A DNA stretch of 64,000 bases from Rhizomicrobium palustre (lineage in GTDB: Bacteria > Pseudomonadota > Alphaproteobacteria > Micropepsales > Micropepsaceae). Every line of letters begins with the position of its first letter. Within the stretch, counting starts at the first letter, position 1. Made by a program: the position numbers and the translations under genes. The notes beneath the pieces were generated by a model, which was not told where the DNA came from, searched no databases, and saw nothing but the letters and a program-made list of their open reading frames with translations. The DNA lies in assembly GCF_011761565.1 (NCBI RefSeq), contig NZ_JAASRM010000001.1, positions 2,542,139-2,606,138 on the forward strand. Direction: 5' to 3'. Shown here piece by piece: positions 8,580 through 16,484 of this stretch.

Positions 8580-8748
8580 TGTATTCTGACGTAAAAACTT
8601 CACGAATTTGACCTTCGCCAATCGCGTCTTCGGTTTGTCCTTTCATAGAGGGCAGTGAGGGGGCGGCGTATCGTTGGACATCGTTTCGCAAGCTGAAGCG
8701 GAGTCTGCAGCCACTGGGCGGTAGGCATTTGCGAAATACATAAAATCA

Positions 8749-10491
8749 ATGGGTATGTTGACGTGCCGCAACTTGTTGCGTGCTCGCCAGTTGGGATGTG
8801 CGATGTTGGGGGGTGTTGTGAAAATTGTGAGTGGTACAGGGCTGGCTCGCACAACGTTGTCTTTTTGCGCGCTCGTCGCGGCAACTTCGATGTTCAGCGG
8901 TCTGGCATCGGCTCAGGAACCATCTGCACCGCCTTCCGCCGGACAGGACGAGCAGAAAAGCGAAGCGCCGCAGTCGCCTAAGGCGCCCGTCCACCTCGAC
9001 ATCAATGAGTATCGTATCGAAGGTACGCGTCTTTTGCCGCAAGAAACGGTGGAAGAGATTGTCTATCCGTTTCTTGGACCAGACCGCACAACAGATGATG
9101 TGGAATCTGCGCGGGCGGCCTTGCAAAAAGCCTACGAAGCAGCCGGGTACCAGACAGTCGCCGTGCAAATTCCGCCGCAGCGCGTGCGCGGCGGCGTGAT
9201 TACTTTGAAGGTTGTGGAGGGCCCGGTTGGTCGTCTGAGCGTGAAGGGATCGCGCTATTTCGATATCGAAGAGATCAAAGCCGATGCGCCGTCTCTGGCG
9301 GAAGGCAAGGTGCCGAATTTTCGGGCCGTGCAACACGATATTGTGGCGTTGAACCAGCAACCGGATCGGCGCGTCACGCCTGCTCTGCGCGCTGGCGCCA
9401 CGCCGGGCACGGTCGATGTCGATCTTAATGTCGATGACACGCTGCCGCTACATGCGAGTGTCGAGTACAACAACCGGTACAGTGTGAATACCACCCAGCA
9501 GCGCATTATGACATCGGTGCACTACGACAATCTCTGGCAGCTGGGTCATTCCTTGAATTTCAGCTATCAGGTGGCACCGCAGCGGGTATCGGATTCACAG
9601 GTCTATTCGCTGTCCTATCTAGCTCGCATTCCGCGTCTGGATTGGCTCAGCCTTCTGGCCTATGGCGTTAAGCAGGACAGTGACGTCTCCACGCTGGGAG
9701 CGATCAATGTCACCGGGCGCGGCCAGATTGCGGGCGGCCGTGCCATTGTTACTTTGCCGTTCTCAGAAGGCTTTTTTCATACCCTCAGTTTCGGAGCGGA
9801 CTACAAACATTTCGACCAAGGTGTCACCTATAGCGGTCAGGTTTCGCAGTCCCCGATCACCTATGTTCCGATTACCGCCGACTACAATGCCACCTGGGTC
9901 GATACGGTTTCGACTACGCAACTCGATGCCAATTTGACATTCCATCTGAGAGGCGTCGGCAGCGGGGCCGCTGAGTTCGACAACAAGCGCCTCAATTCTA
10001 CCGGCAACTTCGCCTATCTGAGAGGATCGCTCTCGCGCACCCAACACCTGCCGTGGGACTTTCAATTGTACGGCAAGGTGCAGGGGCAGCTTTCGAGCGC
10101 ACCGCTGGTGAGCGCCGAAGAGCTGAGCGTCGGCGGTCTCGATACGGTTCGCGGCTATCTTGAATCGGAAGTTATCGGCGATAACGGCGGGCTCGGTTCT
10201 TTCGAATTGCGCAGTCCCTACATTCCGGGTTTGTTCGGCTTCTCCGCGGATAAATTTGTCATTGATGACTGGCGTTTTTATCTGTTCGGCGATGCGGGCC
10301 TCGCTACCGTCAATAGTCCGATGTCCGAGCAGCAGGCCACCTTCTATCTAGCGAGCATCGGTGGCGGTAGCCGGATCCGCTTGTTCCGCCATCTGAATGG
10401 ATCGATCGACGCGGGTGTGCCGCTTCTCGACCAAGCGGCAACCAAGGCCCATGTGGCGCGCCTCGGATTCCGGGTGTGGATTGACTACTGA
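8749..10491 (+). CDS. TpsB outer-membrane transporter of two-partner secretion (ShlB/FhaC/PdtB-like)
   Basis: The 580-residue protein begins with a long N-terminus ending in a signal peptide (near SMFSGLASAQ). POTRA domains follow (ININEYRIEG-like strand NEYRIEGTRLLPQ, RARAALQKAYEAAGYQTVAVQ-like helix, RVRGGVITLKVVEGPVGRLSV), and then a 16-strand ShlB-type beta barrel closing with GFRVWIDY. DTVRGYLESEVIGDNG contains the conserved VRGY/F motif of the loop 6 plug. TpsB proteins secrete one large TpsA partner. That partner is encoded 6 kb downstream at 16485 in the same run of genes. The start is uncertain: ATG 8749 has no clear ribosome binding site, and ATG 8755 or 8803 are options. Confidence 0.88.
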   Translation: MGMLTCRNLLRARQLGCAMLGGVVKIVSGTGLARTTLSFCALVAATSMFSGLASAQEPSAPPSAGQDEQKSEAPQSPKAPVHLDINEYRIEGTRLLPQETVEEIVYPFLGPDRTTDDVESARAALQKAYEAAGYQTVAVQIPPQRVRGGVITLKVVEGPVGRLSVKGSRYFDIEEIKADAPSLAEGKVPNFRAVQHDIVALNQQPDRRVTPALRAGATPGTVDVDLNVDDTLPLHASVEYNNRYSVNTTQQRIMTSVHYDNLWQLGHSLNFSYQVAPQRVSDSQVYSLSYLARIPRLDWLSLLAYGVKQDSDVSTLGAINVTGRGQIAGGRAIVTLPFSEGFFHTLSFGADYKHFDQGVTYSGQVSQSPITYVPITADYNATWVDTVSTTQLDANLTFHLRGVGSGAAEFDNKRLNSTGNFAYLRGSLSRTQHLPWDFQLYGKVQGQLSSAPLVSAEELSVGGLDTVRGYLESEVIGDNGGLGSFELRSPYIPGLFGFSADKFVIDDWRFYLFGDAGLATVNSPMSEQQATFYLASIGGGSRIRLFRHLNGSIDAGVPLLDQAATKAHVARLGFRVWIDY

Positions 10492-10556
10492 CGGGCATGC
10501 TTGGCCGAAGAAACAAACATTCACGAGCGACGCTCGCATTTTGACTTGAGGATGCA

Positions 10557-12383
10557 ATGCAAAACATCTTGCCGAGATATCTGAGATACGCGACGCTTTT
10601 GGGGTTGCTGGTCGCGATGGCTGTTCCCGCTGCTGCGGCGTCGTGGTGGAATTCGCAATGGACAGAGCGCGCCAGGATCACGGTCGATGCGGCTGCGTCC
10701 GGTATCAATGCCGGCAGTCAGATCGTGGCGGCGGACGGCTCGATACCTGTTCTGGTGCGGTTGCATTCTGGAAATTTCAAGTTCGACAAGGCCAAGCCTG
10801 ACGGCAGCGATATTCGCTTCGTCCTGTCGGATGGCTCGCCGCTGAAATTCCATATCGAAAAATACGACAGCTTGCTGGGAGAAGCGTTCGCCTGGGTCGC
10901 TGTGCCGAATATAAAACCCTCAAGCGAGACAGAACTCTACGTCTACTACGGCAACGCCACGGCGACAGCGGCATTCGATGGCAAGGGAACTTACGATTCC
11001 AACACGGTGCTGGTCTATCATTTTTCCGAACACGGAACGGCCGCGCGTGACGTAACCCAGTGGTCGAATGTGGCCCAGAACGCTGGAGCTGCGGCGGATG
11101 GTTCGCTAATCGGCAGTGGTCTGCGTCTCGACGGCCATACGCCGCTGCGGCTTCCCGCATCGCAATCTCTGAGCTGGCGTGCGGGGCAGCCGGTCACTTG
11201 GTCTTTATGGGTTAAGCAGACCCAACCGGCAGCCAATGTGGTCCTGTTCTCGCGCAAGGAAAACGGTGGCGGGCTTGTGATCGGTGTCGACAACAGTGTG
11301 CCTTATGTCGAGCTGATCAATGCTGGTGTTCCACAACGCGCTGCGGCGAGCGCCAATATCGCCACGGGCTGGCATCATCTGGCCGTGGTTGCCACGGGAA
11401 CCGCGATTACGCTCTTCGTAGACGGGGAGGCCCGCGCGTCGCTCGCTGGGGCCATTCCGGCTTTGACGGGGCCGGGCGTTCTCGGCGTCGATGCCGACGC
11501 TCAAGCTACCGGATTTACCGGTGAGATCGACGAGTTGGAAATCTCCAACGTGGCCCGCTCCGCATCATTCGTCAAACTTTTGGCGATTGGTCAGGGTCCG
11601 GACAACGGAAAGCTCATGCACTTTGGCGGCACCGAGGAAGATGCTGGCTGGTCGTCGGGCTATTTCGCGGTGATTTTGAAATCCGTCACCATCGACGGCT
11701 GGGTTGTGATCGGCATCTTGATGATTATGGCCGCGATCAGCTGGATCGTGATGGTCGAGAAGGGAACCTATATCGGCAAAGTCGACAAGGCCAACCGGCA
11801 TTTTACCAAAGCGTTCGGCGAGGTGGCATCGGATCTGACCATCATGGATACCGAAGGTGAGGAAGCCGTCACAGGGCTGTCTGGCAAGGTCACGGCCGCA
11901 GACCGCTTCATGCAGAAAAATTCCTCTCTGTACCGCGTCTATCATATCGGCGTCCAAGAGCTAAGGCACCGCTTCACCGGCGACAAAGTGCGCATCCTTT
12001 CGGCCCAGTCAATTGCAGCTATCCGTGCGGCGCTTGATGGCGGTCTGGCACGAGAGGCCCAGCGTCTTAACCGCCAGATGGTGCTTCTGACAATCGCGAT
12101 TGCGGGTGGGCCGTTCCTGGGGCTCCTTGGAACGGTGATCGGGGTCATGGTCACCTTTGCCTCGATTGCCGCCAGCGGTGAAGTCAATGTGAACGCGATT
12201 GCACCCGGTATCGCCGCGGCTCTCGCCGCGACCGTTGCCGGCCTGTTTGTCGCGATCCCGGCCCTGTTCGCATACAATTATCTGCTCAGCCGCATCCGCA
12301 ACATCACGACCGACATGCAGGTCTTCGTCGACGAGTTCACGACGAAGATGGCCGAGTTCTATAGCGAATCGGCAGAGGTGTGA
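10557..12383 (+). CDS. DUF2341-LamG-ExbB/MotA fusion protein
   Basis: A 608-residue fusion. After a signal peptide (VAMAVPAAAASWWNSQWTER), residues about 25-135 match DUF2341 (IPVLVRLHSGNFKFDKAKPDGSDIRFV, ELYVYYGNA). Residues about 150-330 form a LamG-like beta sandwich (GWHHLAVVATGTAITLFVDGEA, IDELEISNVARS). From about 380 to the end lies an ExbB/TolQ/MotA proton channel subunit with its first membrane helix (GWVVIGILMIMAAISWIVM) and the helix pair LLTIAIAGGPFLGLLGTVIG and GIAAALAATVAGLFVAIPALFAY. The large periplasmic sensor-like part in front of ExbB is the unusual feature; it may bind a polysaccharide or the TpsB/TpsA pair. ExbD follows after one base. Confidence 0.85.
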   Translation: MQNILPRYLRYATLLGLLVAMAVPAAAASWWNSQWTERARITVDAAASGINAGSQIVAADGSIPVLVRLHSGNFKFDKAKPDGSDIRFVLSDGSPLKFHIEKYDSLLGEAFAWVAVPNIKPSSETELYVYYGNATATAAFDGKGTYDSNTVLVYHFSEHGTAARDVTQWSNVAQNAGAAADGSLIGSGLRLDGHTPLRLPASQSLSWRAGQPVTWSLWVKQTQPAANVVLFSRKENGGGLVIGVDNSVPYVELINAGVPQRAAASANIATGWHHLAVVATGTAITLFVDGEARASLAGAIPALTGPGVLGVDADAQATGFTGEIDELEISNVARSASFVKLLAIGQGPDNGKLMHFGGTEEDAGWSSGYFAVILKSVTIDGWVVIGILMIMAAISWIVMVEKGTYIGKVDKANRHFTKAFGEVASDLTIMDTEGEEAVTGLSGKVTAADRFMQKNSSLYRVYHIGVQELRHRFTGDKVRILSAQSIAAIRAALDGGLAREAQRLNRQMVLLTIAIAGGPFLGLLGTVIGVMVTFASIAASGEVNVNAIAPGIAAALAATVAGLFVAIPALFAYNYLLSRIRNITTDMQVFVDEFTTKMAEFYSESAEV

Positions 12384-12384
12384 C

Positions 12385-12789
12385 ATGCAGCTCCAGCCCG
12401 ATAACAAGCTCTACGACGATATCAACATCACGCCGATGCTCGACTTGGCTTATGTGTTGTTGATCATCTTCATCATTATGACGACGGCGACTGTGCAGGG
12501 CATGAAGGTGAACTTGCCTCGAGCCAGCGCCCAGCCGAGCTTGGCGGAGAACAAGACTAAAGCAATCACCATCACGCGCGATGGCCGGATATTCCTCGAT
12601 ACCATCCCTGTCACCTTGCCCGAACTGCAACAGCGCCTCGTGCAACAGAAGTCGCTGACGCCGGATTTCCCGGTGGTGATCAAGGGGGATGGTCAATCGC
12701 AGTATCAGACCATCATGGACGTTCTGGATCTGCTGGGCCGCCTTAACATCACGCAGGTCGGGCTCGCTACCAAAGCCTTGGTGAAGTGA
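12385..12789 (+). CDS. exbD: ExbD-type biopolymer transport protein
   Basis: A 134-residue protein with a single membrane helix containing the essential aspartate (DDINITPMLDLAYVLLIIFIIM) and a periplasmic domain (KTKAITITRDGRIFLDTIPVT, VVIKGDGQSQYQTIMDVLDLLG). These are the ExbD/TolR features; it pairs with the ExbB part of the preceding gene in a proton channel that drives TonB. The longer frame open from 12199 overlaps exbB; ATG 12385 is chosen because it lies one base after the ExbB stop and fits the family N-terminus. The TonB gene follows after six bases. Confidence 0.9.
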   Translation: MQLQPDNKLYDDINITPMLDLAYVLLIIFIIMTTATVQGMKVNLPRASAQPSLAENKTKAITITRDGRIFLDTIPVTLPELQQRLVQQKSLTPDFPVVIKGDGQSQYQTIMDVLDLLGRLNITQVGLATKALVK

Positions 12790-12795
12790 TGCGCC

Positions 12796-13509
12796 ATGTT
12801 CTGGTCCTGCCTGATCGCAGGCGCGTTACCGAGGCCGCAAATCATGGCTGAGGGCGAACGCACAGGTCTGTTTCGCGGGCACGGACCAGCCGTGATTGCT
12901 GGCTTGGTGTTTCTGTTTGTTGTCGGGACGACCGTCTTCTTTTTGGCGACTACCGACAAGAATGCGCCCCGTCAGATTCATGAATTCACCATGGTGAGGC
13001 TGGTGCCGCCCCCCCCTCCGCCACCACCTCCTCCGGAGCAGGTTCAGCCTAAGATGATCGAACAGCCCAAGATGGTCACTCCGGAAGAAAAGTCGTTGGC
13101 CGAGCAGGTGCAGAAAAATCCTGCCGCCAAAGGGCCGTTGGGTCTGGATGCCAAAGGTGATGGTGCTGGCGACGCCTTCAATCTCGCCGGTAACCAGGGG
13201 GGCAACGGCTTGTTGTCTGGCGGAGGCAGCCGGTGGGGCTGGTACGCGGGGATCGTCCAACAACAGGTGGAAAACGCGCTTCGTGCCAATCGCAAGACAC
13301 GCCGTGCCGTGTTCGATGTCGAAGTCGCTGTGTGGATCGATACCTCGGGACGCGTGACGCGCGTGAAGGTACGCAGGAGCACCGGCAGTCGCGAATTGGA
13401 TGCCGCTATCGAAAACGAAGTCTTTGCTGGAATGGTGGTGCGCGAGGCGCCGCCGCCGGACATGCCGATGCCGATGGTCATGCGCAATTCCGCGCACCAG
13501 TCGGGTTGA
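12796..13509 (+). CDS. tonB: Energy transducer TonB
   Basis: The 237-residue protein has one membrane helix (AVIAGLVFLFVVGTTVFFLAT), then a proline run of ten residues followed by EQVQPKMIEQPKM (periplasmic spacer), a glycine-rich stretch, and the C-terminal TonB domain (RRAVFDVEVAVWIDTSGRVT, KVRRSTGSRELDAAI). Unlike the short TonB-like protein at 5539 it has the classical spacer. ATG 12796 is six bases after exbD; ATG 12844 (MAEGERTG) with GAGG upstream is an alternative start. In this operon it can only be linked to TpsB, the porin or an unlinked receptor, because no TonB-dependent receptor is encoded next to it. Confidence 0.88.
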   Translation: MFWSCLIAGALPRPQIMAEGERTGLFRGHGPAVIAGLVFLFVVGTTVFFLATTDKNAPRQIHEFTMVRLVPPPPPPPPPPEQVQPKMIEQPKMVTPEEKSLAEQVQKNPAAKGPLGLDAKGDGAGDAFNLAGNQGGNGLLSGGGSRWGWYAGIVQQQVENALRANRKTRRAVFDVEVAVWIDTSGRVTRVKVRRSTGSRELDAAIENEVFAGMVVREAPPPDMPMPMVMRNSAHQSG

Positions 13510-13545
13510 TGAGTGATGCGCTATTTGAAGAGGGAAGTGGGGATC

Positions 13546-15333
13546 ATGATAAACCGGAACAAGCGGTCCAATAGGTCGATGGGATTTTTTAATTCATCGG
13601 CTTTGACGCTGAGTCTGGTGCTGCCGTTCTTTTGCGGCGCACAGGCCCTTGCTCAGGACGCCACCAGCGCGCTTTCGCCCGATACCGTCAAGCTGGTAAC
13701 TTTCTTGGTCGAAAAGGGTGTTCTGTCGAAGGCGCAAGCAACCGAATTTGCGCAAAAGATGTCTCGAGAAAAGGCTGCTGCGGCTTCCCCTGTTGCAGCC
13801 TCTCCCGCGGCGGCGGCTAATACCTCGGCTGCCGCCGCGGTCCCAACTTCCGAAGCTGTGGTGCGGGTGCCTTACATTCCGGAAACCGTTCGCAAGCAGA
13901 TCAAAGCAGAGCTTCGTCAGGAAGTCATGGCGCAGGCCAAGGACGAGCATTGGGCGGCTCCGGACGAGATGCCTGCCTGGACCAAGCACCTGCGGTTATC
14001 CGGAGATCTGCGACTTCGTTACGAGGGTGACCTATTCCCATCGGGCAACGACAGTTCGGGCAGCTTTCCCAATTTCAACGCCATCAACACTGGCAGTCCC
14101 TACGACACCTCCAGCACCAGCAATCATAACTATCCTTCGGAGTACAATGTCGATCAGGACCGCCATCGTTTCCGGTTGCGAGCGCGATTTGGAATCGATG
14201 CCGACCTCGGCGAAGCGTTTACGGCTGGCATCCGTATAGCCACCGGCGACAGCAATACCCCGGTCTCGACCAACCAAAGCATTGGTGCGTCAGGGGGGAA
14301 TTTCAGCAAGTATTCGATCTGGCTTGACCGCGCTTGGCTGCGTTATGCGCCGATCGACAATCCCCGCGGCTCGTTCGCCGTAACGCTGGGGCGCTTCGAA
14401 AATCCCTTCTACTCGACCGAGCTTGTCTTTGATGATGACCTGAATTTCGATGGTGTTGCGATCCAGGCAAGTGCGGCGGTTACCAAAACGCTCAAGCCGT
14501 TTGTTACCGTGGGTGCCTTTCCCGTATTTTCGACAGACTTCAATTTTGCGTCCAACCAGCCGGCGAAATACAAGAGCGACGATAAATATCTGTTCGCTGC
14601 TCAAGGCGGATTTGATTGGACGCCATGGCGCAATGCTTCGCTGAAATTCGCAGCGGCTTACTACGACTTTGATAATGTCAGGGGCCGCCTGTCGAGCGCT
14701 TGTACGATCTTGAGTTCCGCTGATGTCTGCGACACGGACGCGACGCGTCCTTCCTTTGCGCAGAAGGGCAATACCTACCGTCCGTTGCGCTTGATTACAT
14801 CGACATCGGCGAACAATTTCGGCACCACAAATCTCTATCAGTATTACGGATTGGCAACGGGATTCCGGGAGTTGGCGATTACCGGAAGTGCGGATCTGGC
14901 CAACTTCGAACCTGTCCACCTCTTGTTCGAAGGCGAAGCCGTCAAGAACCTCGCATTCGACAAATCGGCGGTGGACGCCGTGGCGGTCAACAACCGCGGC
15001 GCCGTGACAAAAACAAACGCGAATGGCCCCTTCGAAGGCGGCGATCTCGGCTATCTCGGCCGCTTCACGGTCGGCTATTCCAAGCTGGAAAACCGGGGCG
15101 ATTGGAATCTATCGGTTGCCTACAAATACCTTGAATCCGATGCAGTCATTGATGGCTTGGCGGACTCCGATTTTGGCCTTGGCGGCACCAACCTCAAAGG
15201 CTTCATCGTCGGTGGCGGTTTGGCGCTGTCCTCTCATGTCTCGGCCGGGCTGCGCTGGATGAGCGCCGATGCGATCGGCGGACCGAAATACGGTGTCGAT
15301 GTCGTTCAATTCGATATCAAAACGAGGTTTTGA
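13546..15333 (+). CDS. Putative outer-membrane porin
   Basis: A 595-residue protein with a signal peptide (VLPFFCGAQALAQ), an N-terminal alpha-helical part (KLVTFLVEKGVLSKAQATEFAQKM, then an Ala/Pro-rich linker), and from about residue 145 a beta barrel (LRLSGDLRLRYEG, RHRFRLRARFGIDADLG, WLRYAPIDNPRGSFAVTLGRFENPF) closing with VVQFDIKTRF. The final phenylalanine is typical of outer-membrane proteins. It fits the putative porin family PF16930. The helical N-terminus may reach the peptidoglycan or oligomerise. ATG 13546 with GTGGGG just upstream is preferred over the earlier in-frame start at 13513. It lies between tonB and small accessory genes of the TPS operon. Confidence 0.8.
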   Translation: MINRNKRSNRSMGFFNSSALTLSLVLPFFCGAQALAQDATSALSPDTVKLVTFLVEKGVLSKAQATEFAQKMSREKAAAASPVAASPAAAANTSAAAAVPTSEAVVRVPYIPETVRKQIKAELRQEVMAQAKDEHWAAPDEMPAWTKHLRLSGDLRLRYEGDLFPSGNDSSGSFPNFNAINTGSPYDTSSTSNHNYPSEYNVDQDRHRFRLRARFGIDADLGEAFTAGIRIATGDSNTPVSTNQSIGASGGNFSKYSIWLDRAWLRYAPIDNPRGSFAVTLGRFENPFYSTELVFDDDLNFDGVAIQASAAVTKTLKPFVTVGAFPVFSTDFNFASNQPAKYKSDDKYLFAAQGGFDWTPWRNASLKFAAAYYDFDNVRGRLSSACTILSSADVCDTDATRPSFAQKGNTYRPLRLITSTSANNFGTTNLYQYYGLATGFRELAITGSADLANFEPVHLLFEGEAVKNLAFDKSAVDAVAVNNRGAVTKTNANGPFEGGDLGYLGRFTVGYSKLENRGDWNLSVAYKYLESDAVIDGLADSDFGLGGTNLKGFIVGGGLALSSHVSAGLRWMSADAIGGPKYGVDVVQFDIKTRF

Positions 15334-15335
15334 TC

Positions 15336-15917
15336 ATGGCGGTGGCGATGAAACGGGCGGCGATAGCCGCCGTAATGTGCCTGCCCCTTATTGGTTCCAT
15401 TGTGGTGCGGGCTGGGGCTGACGATGCGACGGAAGCGCGGTTGCGCGATGCGTTGCGTACCACCACGGAGCAATTGCACAGACTTGAAGCTGAAAATGCG
15501 GTGCTTCAAAGCAAGCGTAGCGCCGCGCCCGTGGCGCCGGTGGCGAGCGAAAAGGCGAGCGCTGGTTCTAGCCGGGTTATTGCCGATCTCAAGCGGCGCT
15601 TGACGGTGGTAGAGCAGGAAGCGGCCAAAGCGAAGACGGCTTATGCCGAAGCCCTGTCCGCGGCCCAGAAGAAAGACGCCGATAACGCCCAGGCGATGAC
15701 GGGAGTGGCCGCCGATAAGGACAAGTTGGCGGCTTGCCAGATCAAGAATGAAGCGTTGCTGAAGATCGGCTTTGAACTTTTGGATCGATACGAAAACACC
15801 GGCTTTGGCGATGTTCTCGGACGGAGAGAACCGTTCACCGGCATCAAGCGGGTAGAGCTGCAGAACATCGCCCAAGACACGCGCGAAAAGCTTCGCGACA
15901 ACGCCGTCAAGCCATAA
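15336..15917 (+). CDS. Periplasmic coiled-coil protein
   Basis: A signal peptide (AAVMCLPLIGSIVVRAGA) is followed by an unbroken heptad-like region at about residues 30-125: RLRDALRTTTEQLHRLEAENAVLQ, then VIADLKRRLTVVEQEAAKAKTAYAEALSAAQKK. A short C-terminal domain follows (ALLKIGFELLDRYENTGFGDVLG, PFTGIKRVELQNIAQ). No enzyme motif is visible. Its place between the porin and the TpsA gene suggests a periplasmic chaperone or scaffold for the secretion of the 4296-residue exoprotein. ATG 15336 with GAGG at 15324 is chosen over the in-frame TTG 15330. I do not recognise the family with certainty. Confidence 0.65.
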   Translation: MAVAMKRAAIAAVMCLPLIGSIVVRAGADDATEARLRDALRTTTEQLHRLEAENAVLQSKRSAAPVAPVASEKASAGSSRVIADLKRRLTVVEQEAAKAKTAYAEALSAAQKKDADNAQAMTGVAADKDKLAACQIKNEALLKIGFELLDRYENTGFGDVLGRREPFTGIKRVELQNIAQDTREKLRDNAVKP

Positions 15918-15926
15918 GGAAAAACG

Positions 15927-16439
15927 ATGATGAATAGCGAGACGGCGGAGAAATCGACGGGGGTGGCCGACATCCAGGCTGGCTTGTCGTCCGAGATGGT
16001 GACGGTCCTGCTGCAGAAAACAGGCTATCGGGTCGAGTTGGCCGGTGAACAGGATGGATCGCCTGTGCTTCGTTCGGCGACGGGAGGAGTGGTATTCCAT
16101 ATCACCTTCTCCAATCCCGTCTCAGGTTTGGCCAACACGTTCCAGACCGCGCGTTTTTTTGCGGCCTTGCAGATTGAGGGCGACTTGCCCCTGACCATCG
16201 TCAACTGCTGGAACGCCTCGATGCGATTTGGCCGGCTGCATGTCAGCGGCGGGTTGCTTGTTCTCGATATGGATGTGATCGCCGCCGGCGGGGTGACTCA
16301 GGCCCAGTTTATCGGTGCTGTTCAGATATGGGACCGCTTGGTGCAAGGGCTGGTCGCTTACCTGCGCGATGTGTTGCCGAAGGTTGCGAACGAGGCTGGG
16401 GCACCAGCCGCTGCGGAACAGCAGGCCGCCGCGGGTTGA
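15927..16439 (+). CDS. YbjN-like (type III chaperone-fold) small protein
   Basis: The 170-residue cytoplasmic protein follows the YbjN pattern: LLQKTGYRVELAGEQDGSPVLRS, then FQTARFFAALQIEGDLPLTIVNCWNASMRFGRLHVSGGLLVLDMDVIAAGGV, which gives a beta-sheet and helix fold like secretion chaperones. YbjN-type proteins are commonly annotated as sensory or chaperone-like. It has no signal peptide. Directly before the TpsA gene (46 bp), it may keep the exoprotein unfolded before Sec export. The C-terminal tail is Ala/Gln-rich and probably disordered. The chaperone role is inference. Confidence 0.65.
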   Translation: MMNSETAEKSTGVADIQAGLSSEMVTVLLQKTGYRVELAGEQDGSPVLRSATGGVVFHITFSNPVSGLANTFQTARFFAALQIEGDLPLTIVNCWNASMRFGRLHVSGGLLVLDMDVIAAGGVTQAQFIGAVQIWDRLVQGLVAYLRDVLPKVANEAGAPAAAEQQAAAG

Positions 16440-16484
16440 TTGGCGGGGGTTGGTCTATTGGGTTTGTGGGGGAAGGAATAAGCT

